Shown: positions 28,767 to 42,017 of the stretch, piece after piece | Layout: each line of letters starts with the position of its first letter | Position numbering within the stretch: position 1 is the first letter of the stretch | NCBI RefSeq assembly: GCF_040833975.1 | Contig: NZ_CP162130.1 | Location: 3,122,001-3,186,000, forward strand | Direction of reading: 5' to 3' | From: Leptospira sp. WS92.C1 | Lineage (GTDB): Bacteria; Spirochaetota; Leptospiria; Leptospirales; Leptospiraceae | DNA: 64,000 nucleotides | Made by a program: the position numbers and the translations under genes | Notes under the pieces: model-generated | Told to the model about the DNA's origin: nothing | Database searches by the model: none | Seen by the model: only the letters and a program-made list of their open reading frames with translations

Positions 28767-29225
28767 TCAACTCAGAGCCGCGATTACATTCTCAGGCGCT
28801 TGCACTAATTCCACAAGAACGCCTTCCGAAGAATACGGGAATTCATCGTTTGCTTTTGGATGAATAAAACATACGTCGTATCCCGCCGCTCCCTTTCGAA
28901 TTCCGCCCGGCGTAAATCGAACCCCTTTTGCGGTCAGCCATTCTACCGCTTTGTGAATGTCATCCACCCAAAGTCCGATATGGTTGAGTTTTGGATCGTG
29001 AACCTTCGGGCTTTTGTTTACATCGATCGGTTGCATGATATCCACTTCCACGGCAAAAGGACCTTTGCCCATTCTGAGAATATCTTCGTCCACGTTTTCC
29101 TTTTCACTCCGAAAAGTTCCTGTTTTTTCCAGACCGAGTATATCCACCCAAAAAGTTTCGAGTTTCTTTTTGTCTTCCCCGCCCACCGCGATCTGTTGAA
29201 TGCCTAAAATTCTAAAAGGTCTCAT
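28767..29225 (-). CDS. VOC (glyoxalase/epimerase-fold) family protein
   Basis: The 152-residue protein begins at the ATG at 29225 ([18 protein letters not shown]), the first residues of the domain; a longer frame to 29375 adds 50 residues with no family character. The two beta-alpha-beta modules of the VOC fold are visible. Likely metal positions are in the IQQIAV strand, His in KLNHIGLWV and Glu in VLVELVQ. The pattern is close to methylmalonyl-CoA epimerases and glyoxalase-like proteins ([18 protein letters not shown]), but the first ligand is Gln rather than His. I assign only the superfamily. It converges on ankyrin copy D with 57 bases between stops. Confidence 0.75.
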   Translation of the reverse strand: MRPFRILGIQQIAVGGEDKKKLETFWVDILGLEKTGTFRSEKENVDEDILRMGKGPFAVEVDIMQPIDVNKSPKVHDPKLNHIGLWVDDIHKAVEWLTAKGVRFTPGGIRKGAAGYDVCFIHPKANDEFPYSSEGVLVELVQAPENVIAALS

Positions 29226-29459
29226 ACGTTTCTTTTCCAAAATCGATATCGATTGTGTATAATGGAACTCTCTATTGGAAAAGGACGTTTGGATTGTTTC
29301 TTCTTTCCCAAAAAGAAAATCTTCATCCAGGGAATTCTGGGCACTCGTCTTGGCAACCTCAATCGGTTCTGGCAAACCTAGAACGATTATAATTCTTGTT
29401 GAAGGTGATTTTTTCGATAAATTGTTTTCCTTGGTAAGAATTCGGGAACCGTTTTTAGT

Positions 29460-29996
29460 ATGGGAACTCTACTTTTAAATTCGGACCACGAAATTCGTTC
29501 CGCTTTGCGGGAAGAAAAATTCGGCGTTGTGACTCTACTTTTTCCGAAAAAAACCTTAAATCGCTTTGATGAAAAGATGCGACGAAATCTCCCCAAAAAA
29601 CTGCCTGATCTTTTAAAAAGATACGCGAAATACATTGCTTCCACAAAACGTTTGAGTTCAAAAGCGGGCAAAATTCTTTATCAATCGAATTTCGGTCAAG
29701 AGAGACTGCAAAGAATCAACGCTCGTGTCGGTTCAGGAAGCTGGGCTTTGTTGGGTATTCTCGCCCAGGCGCACGGAGTATCGCGATGTTATTTATTCAA
29801 TTATCTTCTATGGCTGGATGAGGTTGGGGTCGGTGATTCTGTCGTGCAAACCATGAATGAGGGAGCTCCCACATTTCACAGCTATTACAGATATATCCAG
29901 CTACTTGATCTGCGCAATCACGAGGTCGTTCGAAGATTAGAATTCGATCCGAACCCGTTTAGCGTTTTAGATTATCGAGATTGGTTCGATTTTTGA
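29460..29996 (+). CDS. DUF1564 family protein
   Basis: The 178-residue product matches DUF1564, a family I know essentially only from Leptospira, with the hallmark segments GKILYQ (about residue 70) and [20 protein letters not shown] (about 100-120). The N-terminal half is basic ([27 protein letters not shown]). The helical, HGVSR-containing core resembles small DNA-binding folds such as ribbon-helix-helix or HTH proteins, which is inference only. No signal peptide is present, so it is cytosolic. A second family member is at 42018-42536. Codon use and flanks look ordinary. Confidence 0.75.
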   Translation: MGTLLLNSDHEIRSALREEKFGVVTLLFPKKTLNRFDEKMRRNLPKKLPDLLKRYAKYIASTKRLSSKAGKILYQSNFGQERLQRINARVGSGSWALLGILAQAHGVSRCYLFNYLLWLDEVGVGDSVVQTMNEGAPTFHSYYRYIQLLDLRNHEVVRRLEFDPNPFSVLDYRDWFDF

Positions 29997-30082
29997 AATT
30001 TCAAAGAGAATTTCAAATCAAATCCGCGTCCCAATTTCGAATGTGAATCGAGTATGAACAACAGATTCCCAATTCCTCAAAA

Positions 30083-31168
30083 TCAATTTTTCAAGACATA
30101 TGTCCCTATCTGCGGGAAGTGGTCGGAAATGGTCCAGGCATTTTCACTCTGATCGACTCTATATCCGGCCTGTCTCAGATTGGAGGAATAGAAAATATAA
30201 TCGATGGTCCGATCCGGCTTGCCGATCGCCGGATCGTTTGATAAGTGAGTGTAATATTTTGCTTTTTCAGGTCCATTCAAAATATCTAATGGAATTGCCG
30301 AATTCCAATGATCAAAGAGAGGTTTGATTTCCTGTTCATCCGAATAAAAAAACGCGCCATTTGGATGCATAGACTTACGATCAAACCCGGGAGGTAAAAG
30401 ATTAAAATCACCTCCCAAGACCCAATAATGGCCCGCAAAATCCAATTCCTTCAAAAGTCCGGAGATTGTTTCCACTTGTCTATGCATCGTATCCGTTCCC
30501 TGAGAAAACGCATCTAAGTGAGTATTCAAAACGGTAAACTTGTCTCCTCCTTCGATCGGAAAATCGTTTTGAAGAATCGCTCTTTTTAAATTGAACTGAG
30601 TCGAAATCGGATCGGCAGGCATCAAGGGCAAAGAATGTCGGATTCCATCGGAAATTTTATATTTACTAATGGTGGCGAGTTTCATTCCCACACTTCCCAA
30701 AACTTTCGGGTGCGGAACAAAAAGGGACTTCCAGTAAAACGCTTCGCTCGTGCAGACATACGAAGGATCAATCTGAGAAAGAATACGGTTCAATTGATTT
30801 TCTTGAAACGTATTTTTGGCTCCGTCATGCAGTTCTTGTAATAAGATCACGTCCGGTTTTTCGGAACGGATATAAGAGGTGATTTTTTTAAGAGTCTCTT
30901 CGATTTCTTCCCTTGAAGGTCCGATATCCGGTCCGTCACTGTTCGGAACGTCATACCAAAAAACCCTTTTTTTTCCGGCGAGATACTGAACATTCCATAC
31001 TAAAATCTTAATCTTAGAATCCGTCTTTAAAATCGGAGCACCTTCTTTGCAATCTACATCCGCGGGTTGCGCAGCATCCGGATGAAAGGTAATCGAATAG
31101 ATGAGAATTAAAAAGGATCCGAAAAGAATTCCAAGAACCGCCAAAATTTTTCGAAACCAACTCGTCAT
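30083..31168 (-). CDS. Endonuclease/exonuclease/phosphatase family protein, membrane-anchored or exported
   Basis: This 361-residue protein starts at the ATG at 31168, preceded by GAGGA with five bases of spacing; the longer frame to 31417 runs into the neighbouring gene's start and is not used. A single N-terminal hydrophobic segment (about 9-27) indicates export or anchoring. The EEP fold is complete: LVWNVQYLAG (Asn), ILLQELHDG (Glu), NTHLDAFSQG (His), GGDFNLLPPG (Asp/Asn) and ISDHFP (Asp-His). Enzymes of this superfamily hydrolyse phosphodiesters or phosphomonoesters, including nucleic acids, phosphoinositides and sphingomyelin. It does not show the extra domains of Leptospira sphingomyelinases, so the substrate is open. 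It is divergent from the gene at 31299. Confidence 0.8.
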   Translation of the reverse strand: MTSWFRKILAVLGILFGSFLILIYSITFHPDAAQPADVDCKEGAPILKTDSKIKILVWNVQYLAGKKRVFWYDVPNSDGPDIGPSREEIEETLKKITSYIRSEKPDVILLQELHDGAKNTFQENQLNRILSQIDPSYVCTSEAFYWKSLFVPHPKVLGSVGMKLATISKYKISDGIRHSLPLMPADPISTQFNLKRAILQNDFPIEGGDKFTVLNTHLDAFSQGTDTMHRQVETISGLLKELDFAGHYWVLGGDFNLLPPGFDRKSMHPNGAFFYSDEQEIKPLFDHWNSAIPLDILNGPEKAKYYTHLSNDPAIGKPDRTIDYIFYSSNLRQAGYRVDQSENAWTISDHFPQIGTYVLKN

Positions 31169-31298
31169 AGCATTCCTCACGAAAGTCCAATCGGACCGAT
31201 TTTCTGATTCAAAGAGAATACAAACTACGACACTAAAAGCGAATGTAAAGGATTTTCTTTTTAGAAGGGTGGAATAATACTGACCTTTAGAGCCAGAG

Positions 31299-32306
31299 AT
31301 GAAACCATTTGTTACGATTCTATCCTTATTATTATTCGCGCAAGCTTCCCTCTTTTCCGAGGAAGTTGAACTTAAGATTCGCATCAAAAACGGAACGACC
31401 GGCAAAGAGGGAAGCATAGAATCTCTACGCCTTATCGCTCTTCAACAAGGTATGATTCCGATCAAGGAACTCGGTCCCGCAAAAGGCTCCTTTACAATTC
31501 CCAAAACTACGGTTCCGGATCAAACCCCTTTACTGATTCAGGTAAAATACGCGGGCGTCAATTATAACAAAATGATTCCGCCCGTTCCTGTGATGCGTTC
31601 CGCGGTTCAGGAAATAACAGTCTATGAAAAGACAAAAGACAAATCGCTTGTAAGAACCAGATCCGCGATGCAAATTTCGAGAGGAAAAGACTTCCTGCGA
31701 GTTTTTAAAGTTTATCTTATCTCCAACAATACGATTCCACCCAAGAGTTATCAGGATGAACAAAATCCTTTTGAAATTTTTGTTCCTTCCGAAGCGACGG
31801 AAATAGTCGGCCAACTCACCCAAGGCGAATCAAAAATGGCGATACCACTCCAGCTCCAGGACGGAGCCAACGGAAAATTTTTGGACAGGGCAATTCTTCC
31901 AGGAAGTTCAGAATTACAAATTTCTTATATAATTCCCGCAAGCAATCTTTCTACCGTAACTTTCAAGGATAGAATGCTCGCCGAAAAGGACGAAGGATTC
32001 AGGGCAGTGTTTTCAAAACCGGGAGATATGGAAGTGTCCTTTATCGGAGCATCCAAACAAGAAAAAATCCAGGAAGACGTTCCATCGGATATGAGGGCGT
32101 TTAAAGTAGGATATCCTTCCCCAAAATACGAGGTTTCTATTTCCGTTTCCGGAGGTGCTCCCGTTGAAATGGAAACGGAAAGAGTCAATCGAAAGATTGA
32201 AAACGGAACCTGGTTCCCGACGACGGAACGTTCTCTTTTAGGGTTGGTTGCAATCCTTGGATTTTTGTTTACGCTATCTTTTGTGTTTGTTTACAAAAAG
32301 ATTTAA
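31299..32306 (+). CDS. Exported protein with C-terminal membrane anchor, unknown function
   Basis: This 335-residue protein has a signal peptide (first ~20 residues, ending SLFSEE), a beta-rich body with an early segment VELKIRIKNGTTGKEG that resembles a carboxypeptidase-regulatory-like strand pattern, and a hydrophobic segment at about 312-332 followed by KKI, typical of a C-terminal transmembrane anchor. This topology places the body in the periplasm. No catalytic motif is visible. Its stop overlaps the stop of the convergent hydrolase gene by four bases. I do not recognise the family. Confidence 0.65.
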   Translation: MKPFVTILSLLLFAQASLFSEEVELKIRIKNGTTGKEGSIESLRLIALQQGMIPIKELGPAKGSFTIPKTTVPDQTPLLIQVKYAGVNYNKMIPPVPVMRSAVQEITVYEKTKDKSLVRTRSAMQISRGKDFLRVFKVYLISNNTIPPKSYQDEQNPFEIFVPSEATEIVGQLTQGESKMAIPLQLQDGANGKFLDRAILPGSSELQISYIIPASNLSTVTFKDRMLAEKDEGFRAVFSKPGDMEVSFIGASKQEKIQEDVPSDMRAFKVGYPSPKYEVSISVSGGAPVEMETERVNRKIENGTWFPTTERSLLGLVAILGFLFTLSFVFVYKKI

Positions 32307-33253
32307 GAATTTCGAACGGTCACCACGCTCTTTTTCTTTCCGGTTCCCGCAGAATTCTTTTTTAAAGACGGGGTCTTGACGTTCAAAGAAATTTTTTCAC
32401 GAAGGATCGTTTCTAAAAAGGATTGAATGTCCTGAAAAACCCCTTCTCGGTGCTCCGGAAATTCGTTCATCAATTCATGATACAATCCAGGATAAAGTCG
32501 GATTCTTTTATTTCTGTATATCAAATGTTTATAAAGTTCAGTGGAACCGTTTACATCCACGAGCCCGTCTTCCTGACCGTGAAGAATCAGAACCGGACAT
32601 CTAAGAACGTTCGCATTTTTGATCAACTTCGGACCAATCTCCAAAAGTTCCGAACGCATTTGGAGGGAAACTTTTTCGTGGACAAGAGGATCCTGTTGAT
32701 ATGCTTCGATGACTTCGGGATCGTGAGATAAATACCGGAGATCCAGTGCGTTTTCAACGATTGTAGCAGGGGTAACCCTACTCAAAAAGCCTGCGGTAAT
32801 TTTTTTAAGACGCTTTTTGAAGTCCATTCTTACCTTCAAAGCAGGGGAACTAAGGATCAATCCGAGGATACTGTCCTGATTGATTCCCTCTTGAGAATAA
32901 CGAAGCGCCACTGCTCCGCCCAAAGCATGTCCTAAAAGAAAAAAACGATCCTTCTGTTCCCTCTTGAGAACCTCTTTTACAAAATCGGAAAGATCCCTAA
33001 CATATTGATCAAAGGAGTCGGAGTGTCCCCGCTTCCCTTCCGAACGTCCGTTTCCTCTCATATCAAAAGAATAAAAATTGATATCACTCTTCGCAAAGTA
33101 GCGAATCAAGTTCGTATAACGCCCGCTATGTTCTCCAAAACCGTGATGAAAAATCATCAATCGATTTGCGTTCGGTTTTGTCCAAGATTGACAATATAAC
33201 TTTGATTTATCGAAACTAGATAGAATGTAGTATTCTTTGTGATGAAAGCTCAT
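32303..33253 (-). CDS. Alpha/beta hydrolase, monoacylglycerol-lipase-like, nucleophile Ser replaced by Ala
   Basis: This 316-residue protein has the layout of monoacylglycerol lipase/lysophospholipase enzymes: HHGFGEHSGRY (oxyanion region, about 36-46), FDMRGNGRSEGKRG (63-76), a cap domain and catalytic Asp/His in HGQEDGLVD and GLYHELMNE. The nucleophile elbow, normally GHSxGG, reads GHALGG (Ala110, codon GCT on the coding strand). A single base change from TCT would produce this. As written, the enzyme should not form the acyl-enzyme intermediate, so it is either inactive, a binding protein, or a recent mutation or base-call error. Its stop overlaps that of the convergent gene. Confidence 0.85.
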   Translation of the reverse strand: MSFHHKEYYILSSFDKSKLYCQSWTKPNANRLMIFHHGFGEHSGRYTNLIRYFAKSDINFYSFDMRGNGRSEGKRGHSDSFDQYVRDLSDFVKEVLKREQKDRFFLLGHALGGAVALRYSQEGINQDSILGLILSSPALKVRMDFKKRLKKITAGFLSRVTPATIVENALDLRYLSHDPEVIEAYQQDPLVHEKVSLQMRSELLEIGPKLIKNANVLRCPVLILHGQEDGLVDVNGSTELYKHLIYRNKRIRLYPGLYHELMNEFPEHREGVFQDIQSFLETILREKISLNVKTPSLKKNSAGTGKKKSVVTVRNS

Positions 33254-33516
33254 AGCGAAACCATTTTGTTTGAAAGAAAGGAATCATTAAAAGGATAGGG
33301 GTCAACTAAATATTCGAAATCTCCAAAAGAAAGAACTCTTTTTCTTAGAACTGATTTCAATCGAGAACGTTCCAGAATTCTATGTCTCGTTAAAGACAAA
33401 ACAACTTATCGATGAATGATAAAATGTGAAGTTCTACACCAAAGATTCCTTGAGTTTTACTCCGCTCTCTCCATTGTTTGGAATTCATTCTTAAATAGAT
33501 GGGACCCGGAGAGAAT

Positions 33517-34905
<1,389 letters not shown>

Positions 34906-34906
34906 T

Positions 34907-35611
34907 TTGGACATTAGATTTTTTGAATTCTATCTCTTCGACATCGAAGGAACGACAACTCCCATCGAATTCGTACATAAAATTCTTTTTCCGTATGCGG
35001 TTCGTAAATTTGATTCCTATTTTCAGACAGAAAACCTGCAAGAAGAAATCATCGAACAACTGATCCGGGAAGCCAAAGAAGACACAATGTATTCGGGAAC
35101 GATTTCAAATTCTCCAGTAGATTTGAGCGAGTATTGCAAATATCTTGTTTCCGTGGACAGAAAAAGCGGTCCCTTGAAAGAAATCCAAGGTAGAATTTGG
35201 AAAACAGGATACGAAAACGGAGAGCTCAAAAGTTCTATGTTTCCGGATGTTCCCGACTTTTTAAAAAGAATTCAAATTTCACAAAAAAAAGCCGCGGTTT
35301 ATTCTTCAGGAAGTATTCAAGCTCAGAAATTAATTTTTGAGTATTCAGAATCCGGAAATCTCACCGGTTACTTTTCCGCTTATTTCGACACCGGTGTGGG
35401 AGGCAAAAGAGAATCGGTTAGTTACAAAAAAATTGCGGAAAATCTGAAACTCGAACCCGGAAAGATTTTATTTTTTACTGACATCAAGGAAGAAGCGGAT
35501 GCCGCAACGACAGCCGGACTCAAAACGGCGGTTTTAGAACGCCCCGGAAATCATCAACAACCGGAACACTCTCATCCAAAACTTTCCTCATTTGAAAGTT
35601 TAAAACCCTGA
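34907..35611 (+). CDS. mtnC: Acireductone synthase (enolase-phosphatase E1), TTG start
   Basis: This 234-residue HAD-superfamily protein has the MtnC signature: nucleophile motif [11 protein letters not shown] (about residues 10-20), motif II Ser in [12 protein letters not shown], Lys and the [12 protein letters not shown] acidic motif. MtnC converts 2,3-diketo-5-methylthiopentyl-1-phosphate to acireductone in the methionine salvage pathway, in the cytosol. The start is a TTG one base after the MFS stop; AGAGAGG about ten bases upstream supports it and no in-frame ATG exists before residue 61. No other methionine-salvage gene is present in the window. Confidence 0.9.
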   Translation: MDIRFFEFYLFDIEGTTTPIEFVHKILFPYAVRKFDSYFQTENLQEEIIEQLIREAKEDTMYSGTISNSPVDLSEYCKYLVSVDRKSGPLKEIQGRIWKTGYENGELKSSMFPDVPDFLKRIQISQKKAAVYSSGSIQAQKLIFEYSESGNLTGYFSAYFDTGVGGKRESVSYKKIAENLKLEPGKILFFTDIKEEADAATTAGLKTAVLERPGNHQQPEHSHPKLSSFESLKP

Positions 35612-35682
35612 GTTGCGATTGTACTCAGACACTAAGAATTCTATTTTTAAATGAGACTATACATTCTCCCCTAATTTTCAAG

Positions 35683-36939
35683 ATGAGGCTTTTAAAAAAG
35701 GAATCTTTTTTTTTCGGGCGGATCGTTCAATCGACCGATCTTTGGAGAGTGAGATCCTTTCGTATTCTTTTTCTGATTCTTTTTTATGCCGTTTCTTTCA
35801 AAAGCCAAGAGGCTCGAGAATTCGTGTTTGCATTTCGAGAACCAGGTAAACCTGAAATGGAAAGGATGATTCTTGTTGGAGAGACCGTTCTTTATGATAA
35901 AGTCAAACCCATCGAAGAAGAGGGAAAGAATAAGAATCTCGATATCGGTGTGGACACAAGAGCCGATTTGGTCACAATCAAAATCAATTACGATCCCGGT
36001 CTTCGAGTTGGACAAATTCTCTATCTCATAGAAAAAGATTTCGATCATAAATACTATAAAAACGGAAACATAGTTGCGCAGATCGAAATCAAATCCATTT
36101 TTCAAACCTCGTTTATCGGAAAAAGAGCCAGAGGAATCGGAAACTTAGGTTTGGTAAAAGACAGAAACCTCATGGTGGCGGCGCCCTTAGTTTCCGAAAA
36201 AATCGAACCCGCAATCGTGGAGAGAAAAAAAGGAGACTATCACCTTTCGAGAAATGAAATCGCAGAATCGATTCGCTCCTATAAACATACGATCAATTTG
36301 GACCCATCCTCTCCTATGGGTCATTTTAGACTGGGTCTTCTCTACAAAAAGACAGGGGAAGGTTACGTTTCTGCAGGTTCCGAATTTTCGATGGCCTGGA
36401 AAAATCGAAAACGTTTTGGAAATTCTCAAGAAGAACTTGAGTTTTACACCGAATACATTGATTATCTAAATCATAAATATGAAACGGAAGGATTTAAGAA
36501 CTCTACAATTCTTTCCCGATCGATGGAAGTCATCCAAGAGGCCTTTAAACTTACAAAAGAAGATTCAGAACTTCTCATAAACTCCGCAACGACTTACTAC
36601 TATTTTTATAGGGAGGAATCGAAACCCGGCAAATCCTCCGCCTCTGCTTCTCAAAAAAGAAAAAAATCGGATATTTACTATGAAGTTTCCGAAAAATTGG
36701 CAAAGGGCGCTGAAAAACTCGCCCCTTCCGATTACCGAATTTACCTTTTGATTTCTAAACTTTATATCGACAAAGTCGTAGAACTCATATCGGAAACGGG
36801 ACAAAGCGGTTTGGGAGAATCGGAACAGGTGGGAAGTTTGAAAGAAAAGCTTTCGAATTCCTTAGAGAAATATAAGACCTTCAAACCTGCTTCCGTCCAG
36901 GGAGATCCATATCTCCTAAAAGCAACCAGTCTAATCGGA

Positions 36940-36948
<9 letters not shown>
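35683..36948 (+). CDS. Exported TPR-containing protein of unknown function
   Basis: This 421-residue protein has a hydrophobic N-terminal segment (about 25-40, [14 protein letters not shown]) that acts as a signal or anchor. A beta-rich part to about residue 190 is followed by a helical part with a TPR-like repeat ([25 protein letters not shown] region). A low-complexity [12 protein letters not shown] linker lies near residue 320. Both signal and helices suggest a periplasmic scaffold. It converges on and overlaps the PilZ-like gene by nine bases at its 3' end. I do not recognise the family. Confidence 0.6.
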
Positions 36949-38217
<1,269 letters not shown>

Positions 38218-38376
38218 GAATGTTGATTCTGATGAAAAAGAATTCTATCTTAGTATCGGCTTTGAGAAGGTCGGAATTCAGTCGCTCACAATTATAGAGA
38301 CATAAGTTCGTGGAAAAGCAAAGTTTGCGGAAAAAAAATCCCGAGGAAGCTTCCGGAAAAGCCCGAAAAAGAAGGT

Positions 38377-38904
38377 ATGGAAACTAGAAAGTCGGAACTC
38401 AACCCAGAATTATTCGATATGATGAAACAGGGAAAGCTATCAGCAGGAAAAATTCTCGATTTGATCGCTTTGAAAGAACTGGTAGATAGATTTGCCGTTA
38501 CTCCTTTTATCGAAGACAAAAAATTATCCGAGATCAAAGAAAGAACCGGAGTCGAACCGGACATTTTGACTTGGGGGGATTATTTCCAAACTGAAATCGC
38601 ATCCCGTTATTTTGAGAAAACGGAATCCGATTTTAAAAAGATCGTAGAAACGATTCGTTTTGATCTCATTTCCGCACATTTAATTTTCTCCGGAAAACCC
38701 GATTATTTTCGGGATTCGGTTCGAGGTCAGGCCTTGATTTCGAAATCGATTGATTCTACTTTCTGGACACTGGAAGACGAAGAAGTCATTCATCTTGAAA
38801 CACTTTTAGAATACTATAGTCAGATGGGGATCGGAGAAAAACCGTTGACTGTATCCGATAGAATTTGGTATGAAAGCTTTGAGTTGGAGAAAAAAGCAGT
38901 CTAA
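38377..38904 (+). CDS. Conserved-looking hypothetical cytosolic protein
   Basis: The 175-residue mostly helical, acidic protein has no signal peptide. Its stop (38902-38904) directly abuts the ATG of the crotonase gene at 38905, so the two are likely coupled. I see no known motif. A role in regulating or supporting the crotonase is possible purely from linkage. Confidence 0.6.
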   Translation: METRKSELNPELFDMMKQGKLSAGKILDLIALKELVDRFAVTPFIEDKKLSEIKERTGVEPDILTWGDYFQTEIASRYFEKTESDFKKIVETIRFDLISAHLIFSGKPDYFRDSVRGQALISKSIDSTFWTLEDEEVIHLETLLEYYSQMGIGEKPLTVSDRIWYESFELEKKAV

Positions 38905-39705
38905 ATGGGATTTATAGATCAAGATACAATCGATCTCGGTTCGGGAAGCAAAATCCTGATTCTAAGTTTAAACAATCCTGAATCCAGAAACTCGATGACC
39001 CGGGAGATGGGTCTCGAATTTAAAAAGATCATCGATGGATTACTGGAAATGTCGGAAAAACAAAAACCGAGAGCGGTGATTCTAACGGGGAAAAACGGGA
39101 TTTTCTCTGCGGGGGGAAACTTCGAATTACTAAAGTCTTTCTCAACAAAGGATTTTGAGACAAATAAGAAATCGATGTTTGAATTTTATAATTTATTCTT
39201 ATCAGTCAGAAAGCTGGACATCCCTGTAATCTGCGCCGCAAATGGCCATGCAATCGGAGCCGGTTTCTCGCTCACTCTCGCATGCGATATAAGAATTTTT
39301 GCAAATGAAGGCAAATATCAGTTTAACTTTGTTAAATTAGGAATTCATCCTGGAATGGGATCCAGCTACATAGTCAAAGAACTCTTCGGAGCCCATTTGG
39401 CGAATCGACTTTTATTTTTAGCGGAATCTTTAAGTGGAGAAGACGCGTTTCGAATGGGTTTATGCAACGATTCCGTTCCACAAAAAGAGGTGTTGGGAAG
39501 AGCTACCGAGTTTGCAATTGCCTTATCAGAAAGCGCTCCATTAGCACTTTCTGAATTGAAGAAGAATACATACGATCGGGATAAGTTAGAAGCCGCACTC
39601 AAAAAAGAAGCGGAATCCCAAGCGAGAAACTTTATCTCCGCTGATTTTAAAGAAACCATCAAAGCAATCGAACAAAAAAGAAAACCTCACTTTAAAGGTA
39701 TCTAA
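38905..39705 (+). CDS. Enoyl-CoA hydratase/isomerase (crotonase) family protein
   Basis: The 266-residue crotonase-fold protein has both oxyanion-hole segments ([12 protein letters not shown] about residues 66-75 and [19 protein letters not shown] about 112-130). Aligned with classical enoyl-CoA hydratase, the two catalytic glutamates are replaced: Phe142 and Arg168 occupy the E144 and E164 positions. It is therefore unlikely to be a standard hydratase and may be an isomerase, hydrolase or other member. It is cytosolic, translated immediately after the gene at 38377. The next gene is on the opposite strand, stop to stop. Confidence 0.8.
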   Translation: MGFIDQDTIDLGSGSKILILSLNNPESRNSMTREMGLEFKKIIDGLLEMSEKQKPRAVILTGKNGIFSAGGNFELLKSFSTKDFETNKKSMFEFYNLFLSVRKLDIPVICAANGHAIGAGFSLTLACDIRIFANEGKYQFNFVKLGIHPGMGSSYIVKELFGAHLANRLLFLAESLSGEDAFRMGLCNDSVPQKEVLGRATEFAIALSESAPLALSELKKNTYDRDKLEAALKKEAESQARNFISADFKETIKAIEQKRKPHFKGI

Positions 39706-40875
39706 TTACTTTTTTGGTTCTTGATCAAAATCTTTTAAAGCCTGGAAGGTAGATTCATAATCATTCCAGGCATTCCAAACTACAAATCCGTGGGCACCAC
39801 CTTCGTAAGAAGCCTTAATTTGAGCTTTGATATAATTGGAAAGTGAGAGTCCTGATTTACCTACGGCCATATTAAAACCTTGAATATAAGGTATCACCCT
39901 CGTTGTTTTTAGGGAACGTTTTAAAGTGAGAAGAGTTCCGTCATAAACGGTTTGATAAGGATCTTTAATTCGATTTGGCATTCCATAAAAGTGTGACGGA
40001 TACAACATTGGGTAAAGAACGTCCACTACTTGAGCAAAAATTTCCACTTTCTGGCCGATCATATCGTTTTGATTGAAGGGGATCCGACCAAAAATATCTG
40101 CCCCAAGGTATGGAAGATTCTCACATTTGAGGGTCTCATTTCTGATTCTTTGAATAATACCTGAAATATTCTTATACCGAATCTCATAAGAAAGTTTGAT
40201 TTGCAGATTATCAGCATAGCGAATGTAGTCCAATTGAATTTCAGGAAAACCAGACTGGCACGCAGCTCGAACAGAACGATGAATCGCTGTAATACGTTGT
40301 TCCGACGGCTTTTCTGTCAGAAGCCCTCCGTCAAAGTTAACCACTCGAGCAACAGGATAAAAACCTTCCGTAACTAATGTCTCTAACTCTTCTTTAGAAG
40401 GTGGTTTCGGTTGAATATCGATTACAAACAGATTTATACCGTATAATTTTGCTTTAAGTCGGAGTTCTTGAAAAAATTTTGGTTTGCCTAGAGTTCTTTG
40501 AGAAATATAGATCCCTCGCGAAAAGTTAGGGATTATTGTATTTGAAACGGATTGCGTTTGATCTATTTGTGTCGTATTTTCTATATTCTGAGCAGTTACA
40601 ATTTCAGAAGTTGTACTTAAATCAAGTTTCACTTTTGAATCAATAGTTTCATTAGACTTTACTGAGGTGTTTTGAATTTCAGCTTTTGAAATGTTTTTGT
40701 TCTCTATTTTGGGGAAATGAATTGGAGATCCGACTTTAATTTCCAAAACATTTTGCACGTTTTGGTGAGGAATTTTTTTTTTCGAATTTTGTTTAGGAAA
40801 AGGAAGATCAAAATCGGCAAAAAGTGGAAGAGTTCCAAAAAAAATAAGAATAGTTAATAGTTTGTTTTTACTCAC
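39706..40875 (-). CDS. Exported DUF4015 putative glycoside hydrolase
   Basis: This 389-residue protein has a signal peptide (first ~20 residues) and a low-complexity Ser/Thr/Asn/Gln-rich linker to about residue 120. A TIM-barrel domain of the DUF4015 type follows, recognised by [31 protein letters not shown] and [13 protein letters not shown]. Such proteins are related to glycoside hydrolases of the alpha-amylase-like clan, acting on polysaccharide outside the cytoplasm; substrate is unknown. Its stop abuts the crotonase stop on the other strand. Confidence 0.75.
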   Translation of the reverse strand: MSKNKLLTILIFFGTLPLFADFDLPFPKQNSKKKIPHQNVQNVLEIKVGSPIHFPKIENKNISKAEIQNTSVKSNETIDSKVKLDLSTTSEIVTAQNIENTTQIDQTQSVSNTIIPNFSRGIYISQRTLGKPKFFQELRLKAKLYGINLFVIDIQPKPPSKEELETLVTEGFYPVARVVNFDGGLLTEKPSEQRITAIHRSVRAACQSGFPEIQLDYIRYADNLQIKLSYEIRYKNISGIIQRIRNETLKCENLPYLGADIFGRIPFNQNDMIGQKVEIFAQVVDVLYPMLYPSHFYGMPNRIKDPYQTVYDGTLLTLKRSLKTTRVIPYIQGFNMAVGKSGLSLSNYIKAQIKASYEGGAHGFVVWNAWNDYESTFQALKDFDQEPKK

Positions 40876-41022
40876 TGTATTCTAACGTTATCAAAATATT
40901 TAAAAATAACTTTTTCTCTTTTTGTATGTCGGAATTCAGCTATTAGAACTAAAGGAACAGTAAAAAATCTCATTCTTTTCAAATCGTAAAAACAAAAGTA
41001 GGCATTTTCTTCGGAGATAAAA

Positions 41023-41964
41023 ATGGCAACTGGTTTCATTTTTTCGGAAAAATTTCTTTACCACAATTCAGATTCACGAATTTCGCATTTCGAAAACCCT
41101 GACAGATTATTAGCATGTATGAATAAGCTTAACAAAACAAGCTACTTTTCATCACTTGTAACACCCGAATTAAAAGAAATTTCAAACGAATTTTTAATTC
41201 AAGTTCATGCTAATGATCATTTGCGAAAAATCGAAATCTCAAGTGGAAAAAGAGGTTATTTCGATTCCGATACACCATTTACAGAAAAATCTTATACAGC
41301 TGCCTATTGCGCGGCAAATTCAGGGATCGTTTTAGCAGATTATCTAATCGATGGAAAAATTAAAAACGGATTTTCCCTCCTCAGACCGCCCGGTCATCAT
41401 GCTGGACATAATAAAATTATGGGATTTTGTATTCTTAATAATATTGCGATATCAGCACGATATCTTCAAAATCACGGATTTCGTAAAATTCTTATAATCG
41501 ATTGGGATGTTCATCACGGAAATGGTACCCAGGAAATATTCTACAAAGATCCGGATATTTTTTATCTTTCGATTCATCAATTTCCTTTTTATCCAATGAC
41601 TGGACTTCCGACTGAGAAAGGGGAAGGAAAAGGTATCGGAGCGACTTTGAATATTCCTATGCAGGCAAATTCTGGTGATAATTCTTACTTCACCCAATTT
41701 AAAGAACTGATTATCCCATCCATTGAACGTTTTAATCCGGATATTATTCTCATTTCTGCCGGCTTTGATGCTCACAAACATGATCCACTGGGAGGCATGG
41801 AAATCACTACAAAAGGATTCGAAAAAATTACACAAATGATCATGGAAAGCGCGATGTCGATTTGTGATGGTAAAGTCTTATCATTTTTAGAAGGGGGTTA
41901 CGACTTAACCGCCTTAGCTGAATCGGTAGAAACACATATAGCAGTTTTGGAATCATTTTCTTAA
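41023..41964 (+). CDS. Histone deacetylase-fold (acetoin utilisation/acetylpolyamine deacetylase-like) protein
   Basis: The 313-residue cytosolic zinc hydrolase has all class-defining residues: the His125-His126 dyad in RPPGHHAGH, zinc ligands Asp162 and His164 in IDWDVHHGNGTQ and Asp249 in SAGFDAHKHDP, and the C-terminal tyrosine motif EGGYDL. Members remove acetyl groups from lysine or polyamines in bacteria. GGAG lies about seven bases before the ATG. Flanking genes give no clue to substrate. Confidence 0.88.
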   Translation: MATGFIFSEKFLYHNSDSRISHFENPDRLLACMNKLNKTSYFSSLVTPELKEISNEFLIQVHANDHLRKIEISSGKRGYFDSDTPFTEKSYTAAYCAANSGIVLADYLIDGKIKNGFSLLRPPGHHAGHNKIMGFCILNNIAISARYLQNHGFRKILIIDWDVHHGNGTQEIFYKDPDIFYLSIHQFPFYPMTGLPTEKGEGKGIGATLNIPMQANSGDNSYFTQFKELIIPSIERFNPDIILISAGFDAHKHDPLGGMEITTKGFEKITQMIMESAMSICDGKVLSFLEGGYDLTALAESVETHIAVLESFS

Positions 41965-42017
41965 AAATTTTTGTCTCTTCTAACTCCCTGGAACTGTATA
42001 TTTTAGGGAGTGATCAA

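Noticed and set aside
30083..31168. Sphingomyelinase identity for the EEP-fold protein
   Set aside because: It has the shared EEP fold only and is shorter than Leptospira sphingomyelinases; substrate cannot be assigned.
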